A DNA stretch of 64,000 bases, taken from NCBI GenBank assembly GCA_016191845.1, contig JACPVF010000005.1:182649-246648 (forward strand). Direction: 5' to 3'. Below are positions 53,287 to 60,251 of the stretch, in pieces. A program made the position numbers and the translations under genes. The stretch's first letter is position 1; each line of letters begins with the position of its first letter. The DNA is from Chloroflexota bacterium. GTDB lineage: Bacteria; Chloroflexota; Anaerolineae; Anaerolineales; Villigracilaceae. The notes below the pieces were generated by a model. It had not been told where the DNA came from. It was given only the letters and a program-made list of their open reading frames with translations, and ran no database searches.

Positions 53287-53757
53287 ATGGTACGCTTCCT
53301 GTTACGCGTCTGGCAAAAATTCCCGATCTGGATGCATCTGCTCGTCTCCCGCATCGTACGTCCGCGCTTTCGCGTGGCGGTGGCGGCCATGATCTTCGAT
53401 GAGCAGGGCAGGGTGCTGTTGTTCAAGCACACCTATCGAAAATTCGAATGGGGCATCCCGGCAGGCAGCCTTGAGCATCGCGAGCAGCCCGAACGCGCAG
53501 TGGTGCGTGAGTTCCGAGAAGAAACGGACATGCAGATCGAGGTGCAGAAATTGCTGCTGGCCGAAAGCTCCAGGGACGACCATCACGTCAGCTTGATCTA
53601 TCTGTGCCGAATCTCGAGCGGCGAGTTCCGCGAGAGTAACGAGATTTGTGAGATGCGTTATTTCGGGCTGGACGAACTGCCCGCCATGATGCTCTCTGCT
53701 GAGAAAGACCTGATCCGCCGCGTGGCGGATATGTTAAATTCATCGAAAGGAAAGTGA
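53287..53757 (+). CDS. Nudix hydrolase
   Basis: This 156-residue enzyme cleaves a nucleoside diphosphate linked to another group. The Nudix box reads GSLEHREQPERAVVREFREE continuing TDM, matching G-x5-E-x7-R-E-U-x-E-E-x-G-U except for Asp at the late Gly position. It is preceded by a strand (VAVAAMIFDEQGRVLLF). A basic, aromatic N-terminus of about 30 residues precedes the fold and may bind a membrane. I chose ATG 53287 because an upstream TTG lies inside the -10 box. The substrate is unknown. It runs into prmA. Confidence 0.9.
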   Translation: MVRFLLRVWQKFPIWMHLLVSRIVRPRFRVAVAAMIFDEQGRVLLFKHTYRKFEWGIPAGSLEHREQPERAVVREFREETDMQIEVQKLLLAESSRDDHHVSLIYLCRISSGEFRESNEICEMRYFGLDELPAMMLSAEKDLIRRVADMLNSSKGK

Positions 53758-53781
53758 CGCTCCTGGTCACTAAATAAACTC

Positions 53782-54708
53782 ATGAACTGGCTTGAAGTAT
53801 CTCTCACCGTGGACGGTGAACTGGCCGAATCCGTGGCCGACGTGTTGGCGCGTTATGCGCCCAACGGCGTGATGACCGAACAGGGGGTGCGCTTCGTCAA
53901 CGACGAGGACGAAGGCACCGCCACCGGGCCGATCACGGTCCGCGCCTATCTCGAGGTCAATGACCAGCTCGAAGAGACGCGCCAAAAGCTGGAGGAATCG
54001 CTCTACTTTCTCGGGATGATCCAGCCCGTGCCGGCTCCCAGCTACAAGCAGATCGCCGACCAGAACTGGATGGAGGCCTGGAAGCAGCACTACAAGCCGA
54101 TCCTGATCGCCCGCCGACTGGTGATTGTTCCCGCCTGGTTGGATTCTCCCCAGCCCGAGCGGATCCCGATCAAGATCAACCCGGGCATGGCCTTCGGCAC
54201 AGGGACTCATCCCACCACCCAGCTTTGCCTGGAGTTGGCCGAAGTCTTTGCGGATAGCCACGAACTGTCCACCGCCATCGATGTGGGCTGCGGATCAGGC
54301 ATCCTCTCGATTGCCGCGCTCAAACTGGGTGCAGAAAAAGTCCTCGGCGTGGACATCGACGTCGAGTCGGTGCGCAACTCGCGTGAAAACGCCGAGATGA
54401 ACGGTATCGGCGACGAGTTGATTCTCGGTCAGGGTTCGGTAACGGAAGTGCTGGCGGGACAGTTCGCCTTCCAGTCGGCGCCGCTGGTGCTGGCCAATAT
54501 CCTCGCGCCGATCATCATCCGCCTGTTTGGCATGGGCCTGGCGGACCTGGTCGAGCCGGGTGGCACGATCATCCTGAGCGGGATCCTGGCCGAGCAGGAG
54601 CAAAACGTCATCGAGGCGGGGCAGGCTCACGGCCTGACCTTCGTGGAGCGCCGTCAGATGGGTGACTGGGTGGCGTTTTCCATGCAGCGCGGAGAACTGT
54701 CAAAATAA
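53782..54708 (+). CDS. prmA: ribosomal protein L11 methyltransferase
   Basis: PrmA trimethylates ribosomal protein L11 using S-adenosylmethionine. The 308-residue protein has the N-terminal substrate domain with LEVSLTVDGELAESVADVL, then the class I methyltransferase domain: MAFGTGTHPTTQLCLELAE, the SAM motif AIDVGCGSGILSIAAL, an acidic loop VLGVDID and the catalytic NILAPIIIRL. No strong Shine-Dalgarno precedes the ATG, but the gene follows the Nudix gene by 24 nt. In many bacteria prmA lies near dnaJ, as here. Confidence 0.95.
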   Translation: MNWLEVSLTVDGELAESVADVLARYAPNGVMTEQGVRFVNDEDEGTATGPITVRAYLEVNDQLEETRQKLEESLYFLGMIQPVPAPSYKQIADQNWMEAWKQHYKPILIARRLVIVPAWLDSPQPERIPIKINPGMAFGTGTHPTTQLCLELAEVFADSHELSTAIDVGCGSGILSIAALKLGAEKVLGVDIDVESVRNSRENAEMNGIGDELILGQGSVTEVLAGQFAFQSAPLVLANILAPIIIRLFGMGLADLVEPGGTIILSGILAEQEQNVIEAGQAHGLTFVERRQMGDWVAFSMQRGELSK

Positions 54709-54731
54709 GTCAACTTTGTCAACAGTAGACC

Positions 54732-54740
54732 TGATATAAA
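54732..54740 (+). promoter_or_regulatory. extended -10 of the lectin-like lipoprotein
   Basis: TGA TATAAA (54732-54740) lies 28 nt before ATG 54769, with AGGAGA in between. Confidence 0.5.
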
Positions 54741-54768
54741 CACGTCATCATCAAAAAAGGAGAATGAC

Positions 54769-55506
54769 ATGAAATCAGGTTTGTTGAAAAGCATTGGTGC
54801 CATCGCCGTTTTGGCGCTCGTTTCCATGGCTTGTGGGGCGGCTGTACCGACCATCGCGGTTCCCACTGTGGATATCCAATCCATCGCCACCCAGATCGTC
54901 CCCGTGGATAACGGTGGTGATTCCCAGCCGCCTGCCGACAACGGCGGAGGTCAGCTTTTGTCGGATAATTTCGAGAGCCGCAGCAGCAACTGGGGCGTGG
55001 GCACGGACACCGACTACGAGGTCCAGTATGTGGATGGTGCGCTTCAGATCAAGGTGGTACCCGCCAACATGAAGGTGTACAGCGGCCCGAACGGCACCTC
55101 GTACAAGAACATCCACATCGAAGCGGATGCCATCAATCAGGGCAGCGACCCGAAGGCTGCGTTCGGCGTGCTTTGTAATCAGCAAGTGATCAGCGATGAG
55201 TTCTATTTCGGATACGTCACGCCCAGCGGAGAATACGGCATCGTCAAGTCCGTCTTCATCAACGATGACGTGGAACTGACCTCGGGCACGACCGACCTGA
55301 TCTCGAAGGATGCGTCCACCTACCGCGTCGGCATGGATTGCGCGGCCAATGGCACGATGACCCTCTACGTCAACGGCCAACAGGTGGCGACCGCCTCCGA
55401 TACCGAATATGCGGGCGGCACGGTCGGCGTGATCGCCTGGAGCGGTGACGTGGAATCGGGCACGACCGTCTCCTTCGACAATTACGTCATCACCCAGCTG
55501 CCATAA
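54769..55506 (+). CDS. lipoprotein with concanavalin-like beta-sandwich domain
   Basis: The 245-residue product has a lipoprotein signal (AVLALVSMAC), a linker rich in Pro, Asn and Gly to about residue 60, and a beta-sandwich domain at about 65-245. SDNFESRSSNWGVG opens it and TLYVNGQQVATASDTEYAGGTVG is a LamG/lectin-like strand pair, ending in SFDNYVI. It resembles the lipoprotein at 25216 in layout and in these words. It probably binds a glycan or surface partner. The gene has its own promoter and terminator. Confidence 0.8.
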   Translation: MKSGLLKSIGAIAVLALVSMACGAAVPTIAVPTVDIQSIATQIVPVDNGGDSQPPADNGGGQLLSDNFESRSSNWGVGTDTDYEVQYVDGALQIKVVPANMKVYSGPNGTSYKNIHIEADAINQGSDPKAAFGVLCNQQVISDEFYFGYVTPSGEYGIVKSVFINDDVELTSGTTDLISKDASTYRVGMDCAANGTMTLYVNGQQVATASDTEYAGGTVGVIAWSGDVESGTTVSFDNYVITQLP

Positions 55507-55520
55507 GATTTTCCCAATCC

Positions 55521-55552
55521 TGACAGCCGCCCACGGGCGGCTGTCACTTTTT
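55521..55552 (+). terminator. intrinsic terminator
   Basis: TGACAGCCGCCC (55521-55532) pairs with GGGCGGCTGTCA (55535-55546), followed by CTTTTT. Confidence 0.92.
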
Positions 55553-55574
55553 AACGGACTAATTTTTGTTTCTG

Positions 55575-55583
55575 TGCTATGAT
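55575..55583 (+). promoter_or_regulatory. extended -10 near the lamin-tail gene
   Basis: TGC TATGAT (55575-55583) lies 9 nt before ATG 55593, with no Shine-Dalgarno. It would also drive dnaX-ybaB-recR. Confidence 0.45.
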
Positions 55584-55592
55584 TCAAGCACC

Positions 55593-56090
55593 ATGGACCG
55601 CCGCAAACTGTTCCTGTATCTGGCCCTGAACGCGCTGGTTTCGGCCTGCGTGACGGGCGCGATCCTGTTCTGGTACGACCGCAACTACCGCGCCACCCTG
55701 TCGCCTGTGGTGGTCCCCGTGGCTGCCGTGGACGGAGGCGGGACCGCCGCTCCCGCCCTGACGACCACCCCGCAAGGTGACATCCCTGTGGAGATCGTCA
55801 GCGTGGTGGGGGCGGGGACCCTGGATGCCGAGACGGTGTTCATCCGTTACAACGGCGATGGACAGTTGAATCTGGCGGGCTGGCAGCTCAAGGACGAAGA
55901 CGGCAACACCTTTACCTTCCCGCAATTGACGCTATATCCAAAAGGCGCAGTACGCGTCCACACCGTTGCGGGCACCGACACGGTCATCGACCTGTATTGG
56001 GGCATCCCCGATGTGGTCTGGAGTTCGGGCGAGAATGCCCGTCTGTACGATTCGCAGGGCAACCTGCAGGCCGTGTATCGGATTCCGTAA
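55593..56090 (+). CDS. membrane-anchored lamin-tail-domain protein
   Basis: The 165-residue protein has an N-terminal membrane anchor (about residues 6-28, with one Cys that is not in a clear lipobox), a Pro/Thr-rich linker, and a lamin-tail (LTD) beta domain at about 65-165. LTD signatures are VFIRYNGDGQLNLAGWQLKD and LTLYPKGAVRVHT, ending in a WSSGENARLYD strand. In bacteria LTD domains occur on secreted and surface proteins, often with nucleases, but no nuclease domain is present here. Its role is unknown. It lies 15 nt before dnaX and is likely in the same transcript. Confidence 0.75.
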   Translation: MDRRKLFLYLALNALVSACVTGAILFWYDRNYRATLSPVVVPVAAVDGGGTAAPALTTTPQGDIPVEIVSVVGAGTLDAETVFIRYNGDGQLNLAGWQLKDEDGNTFTFPQLTLYPKGAVRVHTVAGTDTVIDLYWGIPDVVWSSGENARLYDSQGNLQAVYRIP

Positions 56091-56105
56091 TCCCCAAAAG
56101 CCAAA

Positions 56106-57656
56106 ATGACTCAAGCCCTCTACCGCAAGTACCGCCCCAAAGGATGGGACACCGTGATCGGACAGGATCACGTGGTCCAGACCATCACGAACGCCATCAA
56201 GGCGGACCGTGTCGGTCACGCCTATCTGTTCGCGGGTCCGCGCGGTACGGGCAAGACCACGGTCGCGCGTCTGCTGGCCAAGGCGGTCAATTGTCAGAAC
56301 CCCGATCCTGCGAGGCGTCCCTGCAACGAGTGCGACTTCTGCAAGGCCGTCAACGAGAACCGCTTCCTCGACCTGATCGAGATCGACGCCGCCTCCAATA
56401 CCTCCGTGGACGATGTCCGCGACCTGCGCGACAAGATCAACTTTGCGCCTTCGCAGGGCAAGTACAAGATCTATATCATCGACGAAGTCCACATGCTTTC
56501 GACAGCCGCCTTCAACGCGCTGCTCAAGACGCTGGAGGAGCCGCCGCCGCATGCCATCTTCGTGCTGGCCACCACCGAGATCCACAAGATTCCCGCCACG
56601 GTGCTCTCGCGCTGTCAGCGCCATGAGTTCCGCCGCGTGCCCGTGGATGAGATCGTGTCGAATCTCAAAGGCATCGTGGTTGCCGAAAACCTCAAGGCCG
56701 ATGACGAAGCCCTGATCCTGATCGCCCGTCAATCGGCAGGCGGCATGCGCGATGCGCAATCGCTGCTCGACCAGCTCGCCTCGACGGGTGACACCATCAC
56801 CCTGGCGCTGGCTCAGACCGTGCTCGGTACCGCCACCAGTCAGACTGTGCTGGATGTGGTCAATGCAGCCCTTGAAGCTGATCCCGCTCGCGGCCTGGAG
56901 GCGATTCACAAAGCCCTTGATTCAGGCGCCGATCCGCGCTCGCTGGCGCGTCAGCTCGTGGAATATCTGCGCGGGTTGATGCTGATCCAGATGGGCAATG
57001 GCGACCAGGTCGAGGCGACCGCCGAAGTCAAGAAACAGATGGATGCGCATGCTCAGGCCTTCACCCCCGCCGAAGTATTGCGCATGATGAAAGTCTTCAA
57101 CACCGCTGCGGCGGATCTGCGCGGCGGCTGGCAGCCGTCCCTGAGTTTGGAGTTGGCCCTGGCGGAATTGATGGAGCCTGCGCCTGTCCCTGTTTCAACG
57201 GCGCAGCCTGCATCCGCAGCCCGAACGCCCAGGCCTCAGCCTGTTTCCGCTCCACAAGCGGCGACCCAGCCCAAGGCCGAGTCCGCGGAAGTGCCCAAGG
57301 GCGAGAAGCCGGTCATCGGGGCGGGGGAGGTCATCAAGGCCTGGAAGCAAATCATCGCGTCCCTGCCCAGGACACAGGTCAATGTGGGGGCGCTGCTCAA
57401 CTCGGTCAAGTTGATCGATGTGCAGGGCAGCACCTTGATCCTTGGCTTTGCCAGTGATGTGCTGGTTGAGAAGATGAACAAGCCCGATCAGATCGAGGCC
57501 GCACAAAAAGCCGTGTCAGAAGTGCTGGGTGTCAATTTGACCATCCAATGTATGGTTTCCACGGCCAAGGGCAAAATCCCGCCGCACGTCCCACAGGATG
57601 GCATGGTGGCGACCGCCATTCAGCATGGTGGCGAAATTGTGGATATGGATGAGTGA
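56106..57656 (+). CDS. dnaX: DNA polymerase III subunit gamma/tau
   Basis: DnaX loads the sliding clamp and ties the replisome together. The 516-residue protein has the AAA+ motor with Walker A GPRGTGKTT, four Cys of the zinc module (NCQNPDPARRPCNECDFC), Walker B IIDEVHML, sensor 1 LATTE, and the arginine-finger SRCQRHEF. Domain III follows to about residue 360, then a Pro/Ala linker and a tau-like C-terminal domain. It is the first gene of the common dnaX-ybaB-recR set. The C-terminal half has no strong slippery frameshift site that I can see, so a separate gamma form is not evident. Confidence 0.96.
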   Translation: MTQALYRKYRPKGWDTVIGQDHVVQTITNAIKADRVGHAYLFAGPRGTGKTTVARLLAKAVNCQNPDPARRPCNECDFCKAVNENRFLDLIEIDAASNTSVDDVRDLRDKINFAPSQGKYKIYIIDEVHMLSTAAFNALLKTLEEPPPHAIFVLATTEIHKIPATVLSRCQRHEFRRVPVDEIVSNLKGIVVAENLKADDEALILIARQSAGGMRDAQSLLDQLASTGDTITLALAQTVLGTATSQTVLDVVNAALEADPARGLEAIHKALDSGADPRSLARQLVEYLRGLMLIQMGNGDQVEATAEVKKQMDAHAQAFTPAEVLRMMKVFNTAAADLRGGWQPSLSLELALAELMEPAPVPVSTAQPASAARTPRPQPVSAPQAATQPKAESAEVPKGEKPVIGAGEVIKAWKQIIASLPRTQVNVGALLNSVKLIDVQGSTLILGFASDVLVEKMNKPDQIEAAQKAVSEVLGVNLTIQCMVSTAKGKIPPHVPQDGMVATAIQHGGEIVDMDE

Positions 57657-57732
57657 TGTGATTGTACGCCTAGGCCTGCAATCACATAGCGTGAACAAAA
57701 TAATTCATTGAGCGAATCATCAAGGAGTGAGC

Positions 57733-58062
57733 ATGGCTAAAGGATTTAACCGAGGACCCGCGATGGGTGGGCAGGGCGGCATGATGCAGCAGATTCAGCG
57801 CCTGCAAAAGCAGATGGAGGAGGCCCAGGCCAAACTGGCCGAAGAGACCGTCACTGCCACGGCGGGCGGCGGCGCAATCAAGGTCACCATGACAGGTGAC
57901 CAGAAGTGCCGCGAAGTAATCATCGACCCTGAGCTGCTCAAGGACGCCGATGCAGAGATGCTGCAAGACCTGGTGCTCTCGGCCGTCAACATGGCGCTTG
58001 ATCAGTCACGTGAACTTGCGGCCCAGCGCATGGGGCCGCTGGCTGGCGGGTTGCCATTCTAA
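57733..58062 (+). CDS. YbaB/EbfC nucleoid-associated protein
   Basis: This 109-residue DNA-binding protein has a Gly/Met-rich start, then the YbaB fold: a coiled helix (MMQQIQRLQKQMEEAQAKLA), strands with AGGGAIKVTMTGDQKCREVIIDPE, and a C-terminal helix with SAVNMALDQSREL. It binds DNA without sequence preference and may act in recombination or chromosome organisation. ATG 57733 has AGGAG 5 nt upstream; a GTG two codons earlier overlaps that site. It is the middle gene of dnaX-ybaB-recR. Confidence 0.95.
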   Translation: MAKGFNRGPAMGGQGGMMQQIQRLQKQMEEAQAKLAEETVTATAGGGAIKVTMTGDQKCREVIIDPELLKDADAEMLQDLVLSAVNMALDQSRELAAQRMGPLAGGLPF

Positions 58063-58069
58063 ATTTCCT

Positions 58070-58128
58070 GTAGGGGCACAGCGAAACTGCAAGGGACTTT
58101 GTCCTTAACTGTCTTGCTGTGCCCCCAC
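58070..58128. repeat. palindromic intergenic element, copy B
   Basis: GGGGCACAGC (58073-58082) and GCTGTGCCCC (58116-58125) bracket an inner AAGGGACTTTGTCCTTAAC. The arms and the inner word match copy A at 50037-50093. It fills most of the gap before recR. Confidence 0.75.
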
Positions 58129-58138
58129 GAATTAATCT

Positions 58139-58744
58139 ATGATCCTTCCCGAATCGATCCAGTCCCTGATCAATTCCCTGGAACGTCTGCCTGGCATCGG
58201 ACCCAAGTCCGCGTCACGGCTGGCCTTCTTCCTGTTGCGCGCGCCCGATGAGGTCGCCCAGGACTTATCCATGGCACTGGCGAATCTCAAAGCCAATACG
58301 GCCCTATGTCAGGAATGTTTCAACATCATGGAGGCAGGCCGTGAACGCTGCGAGATCTGTGAGTCGCAATCTCGCGATAGCAGTCTAATCTGCGTGGTGG
58401 AAGAAGCACTGGATGTGCTAGCCTTGGAACGCACGGGCGGCTATCAAGGGAAATATCATGTCTTGCAAGGCGTCCTCTCGCCCATCGAAGGCATTGGTCC
58501 TGACGATCTCAAGATCAAGCCGCTGTTCGAGCGAGTGGGGCGGGGTGGCGTGAGTGAAATCATCCTAGCCACCAACCCCAGCATGGAGGGCGACGCTACG
58601 GCGCTGTATCTTCGTCAGCATCTGGAGCCGCTGGGCGTTCGAGTCACGCGTTTGGCACGCGGATTGCCCGTGGGCGGTGATTTGGAATACGCCGACCAGA
58701 ACACGCTCCTGCGGGCGCTGTCAGGCCGACAAGAGATGGGTTAG
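58139..58744 (+). CDS. recR: recombination protein RecR
   Basis: RecR works with RecO/RecF in loading RecA at gaps. The 201-residue protein has the helix-hairpin-helix LPGIGPKSASRLAFFLL, a four-Cys zinc finger CQECFNIMEAGRERCEIC, a Toprim domain with ICVVEEALDVLALERTGGY and the GVSEIILATNPSMEGDATA block, and the C-terminal RLARGLPVGGDLEYADQNTL. Start codon ATG 58139 has no Shine-Dalgarno and lies 11 nt after the palindromic element. It ends dnaX-ybaB-recR. Confidence 0.97.
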   Translation: MILPESIQSLINSLERLPGIGPKSASRLAFFLLRAPDEVAQDLSMALANLKANTALCQECFNIMEAGRERCEICESQSRDSSLICVVEEALDVLALERTGGYQGKYHVLQGVLSPIEGIGPDDLKIKPLFERVGRGGVSEIILATNPSMEGDATALYLRQHLEPLGVRVTRLARGLPVGGDLEYADQNTLLRALSGRQEMG

Positions 58745-58763
58745 CCAAAATTTTGCGCAAAAT

Positions 58764-58799
58764 AAAACAGGAACCGCTGTTTGGGCAGTTCCTGTTTTT
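58764..58799. terminator. bidirectional intrinsic terminator
   Basis: AAAACAGGAAC (58764-58774) pairs with GTTCCTGTTTT (58788-58798), between convergent recR and the hemolysin III-like gene. Confidence 0.9.
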
Positions 58800-58819
58800 C
58801 TTTGGGAAAGTCGGGCAGG

Positions 58820-59458
58820 TCACACGCTCATGCTGAGGACGGCGATAAAGTGGAACAGGGCCGCCAGCAGCACGAAGATGTGCCACACTTCGTGAAAGCC
58901 GAACACGCCGGGCTTGAAGTTGAACATTTTGGTCATGTACACCACCGCGCCGAGCGTGTAGGTCACGCCGCCGACGATAAGCCAGGTCAGCACCCAGGGC
59001 GATAGGTTGGCCACGATCTGGCCGATCACGGCCAGAACCAGCCAGCCCATCACGATGTAGATGCCCGCATTCAGCCAGCGCGGCGCGCGGATGTAGAAGA
59101 TCTTCACCACGATCCCGATCACTGCCAGCGACCAGATGACTGTCAGCATGCCCCACTTCCAGAAGCCTGTCAGCGCGTTGACGCAGAATGGGGTATAGGT
59201 CCCGGCAATGAGTACGTAGATGGCGGAATGGTCGATCTTGCGGAAGATCTCCAGCGCCTTGTCCTTGACCTGCACCATGTGATACGTGGCGCTGGCCGAG
59301 AACAGGAAGATTAGACTGACACCGTAGACAATCAGCGAGATGAGCTTGGCGGGCGTGCTCCACCCGACGATCAGCAGGGCGATCAAGCCGATCACGGCCA
59401 GGATCGCGCCGCCCCAATGGGTCAGGCTGTTGACGGGTTCGCGCAGTTTCTTGAACAT
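58820..59458 (-). CDS. hemolysin III-like protein, PAQR superfamily
   Basis: The 212-residue membrane protein has seven hydrophobic helices. The PAQR motifs are SATYH, IDHSAIYVLIAGTYTPF and, near the C-terminus, GFHEVWHIFVLLAALFHF, with the conserved zinc-ligand His/Asp set in place. Some family members alter membrane lipid or ion homeostasis, and the name hemolysin comes from a single early case; toxicity here is unlikely. AGGAGT lies upstream of the ATG. It is the leftmost gene of the minus-strand cluster and is probably transcribed alone or with the genes upstream. Confidence 0.9.
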   Translation of the reverse strand: MFKKLREPVNSLTHWGGAILAVIGLIALLIVGWSTPAKLISLIVYGVSLIFLFSASATYHMVQVKDKALEIFRKIDHSAIYVLIAGTYTPFCVNALTGFWKWGMLTVIWSLAVIGIVVKIFYIRAPRWLNAGIYIVMGWLVLAVIGQIVANLSPWVLTWLIVGGVTYTLGAVVYMTKMFNFKPGVFGFHEVWHIFVLLAALFHFIAVLSMSV

Positions 59459-59508
59459 GGATACTCCTAACGGATAAGATGGACCGGTAATTTTTCGAAG
59501 CGGGACGG

Positions 59509-60225
59509 TTACGATTCCTGGGCGGGCTGTTCGCTGGGTGCCTGGCTTTTTGTTGGCTTGCCGAAGAGGACGGTCCCTGCCAACAGGGCGCCTGTCACCA
59601 GCAGCATGACGGGCACGGCAAACTTCATCAACAGGTTATTGTTGAAGACGCTGATGAAAGCCATGATGAAGAACCCTCCGCCCGCGACCGCGAACAGGAT
59701 ATTCGCCGCGAGCTTCACCCCGGAAGAGCCTATGACGATTCCCAGGATCAGCAAGCCCACGCCCACCGACAAGAACTCCAGCGGCCAGAGAAGCGCCCAG
59801 GCTTGCCACAACCCGGTCACGGCGCAGAACAGGAACAGCAGGCCGTTGAATCCCAGGATCGAGGCGGGGATTGCCAGGGCAGGCACGCGCATGAAGAAGG
59901 CTGCCAGGGTAAAGCCCAGGGCGAGCGCCAGCACTTCCACGGGCCAGGCCACCGCCCAGACGCCCCAACGATTCGTCAGGCTGGCGAACAACAGGATGCC
60001 GCCCGTCGCCAGAACGGGAATGCCGGGGATGAAGAACGCACCAAACCCGCGGCGGGAAATGCCCAGCAGACCGGCAGCGGTCAATCCCAGCCCAGCCAGC
60101 AGGACGATGACAGGCCACAGCCTCCAGGCTTTGGTGGCGAGAAAGAGATTGCCCGCCAGCAGGGTGGCTCCCGTTACAAGCAGGACTGCACCCGCGATCA
60201 GGCTGAAAACACGTTCAGGTTTCAT
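59509..60225 (-). CDS. polytopic membrane protein
   Basis: The 238-residue protein has about eight short hydrophobic helices with little between them and a short charged tail. The words LWPVIVLLAGLGL and LWPLEFLSVGVGLLILG recur and resemble the LWPLIL pattern of small bacterial membrane proteins next to two-component or kinase genes. The C-terminal part of the upstream kinase has similar helices (WNFLWMFELLVLL). I chose ATG 60225 because TGGAGGT precedes it; a long upstream frame would overlap the kinase gene. It follows the kinase by 26 nt and probably works with it. Confidence 0.65.
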   Translation of the reverse strand: MKPERVFSLIAGAVLLVTGATLLAGNLFLATKAWRLWPVIVLLAGLGLTAAGLLGISRRGFGAFFIPGIPVLATGGILLFASLTNRWGVWAVAWPVEVLALALGFTLAAFFMRVPALAIPASILGFNGLLFLFCAVTGLWQAWALLWPLEFLSVGVGLLILGIVIGSSGVKLAANILFAVAGGGFFIMAFISVFNNNLLMKFAVPVMLLVTGALLAGTVLFGKPTKSQAPSEQPAQES

Positions 60226-60251
60226 AGTGAACCTCCAGGTCAAATAGGGAA

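Noticed and set aside
56106..57656. Programmed frameshift in dnaX making a gamma subunit
   Set aside because: The only A-rich word in the late part (CAAAAAGCC near 57503) lies close to the C-terminus and lacks the A-AAA-AAG form plus a stem downstream.
58820..59458. A haemolysin toxin
   Set aside because: The protein is a PAQR-type seven-helix membrane protein; the family name is historical and nothing here indicates a secreted toxin.
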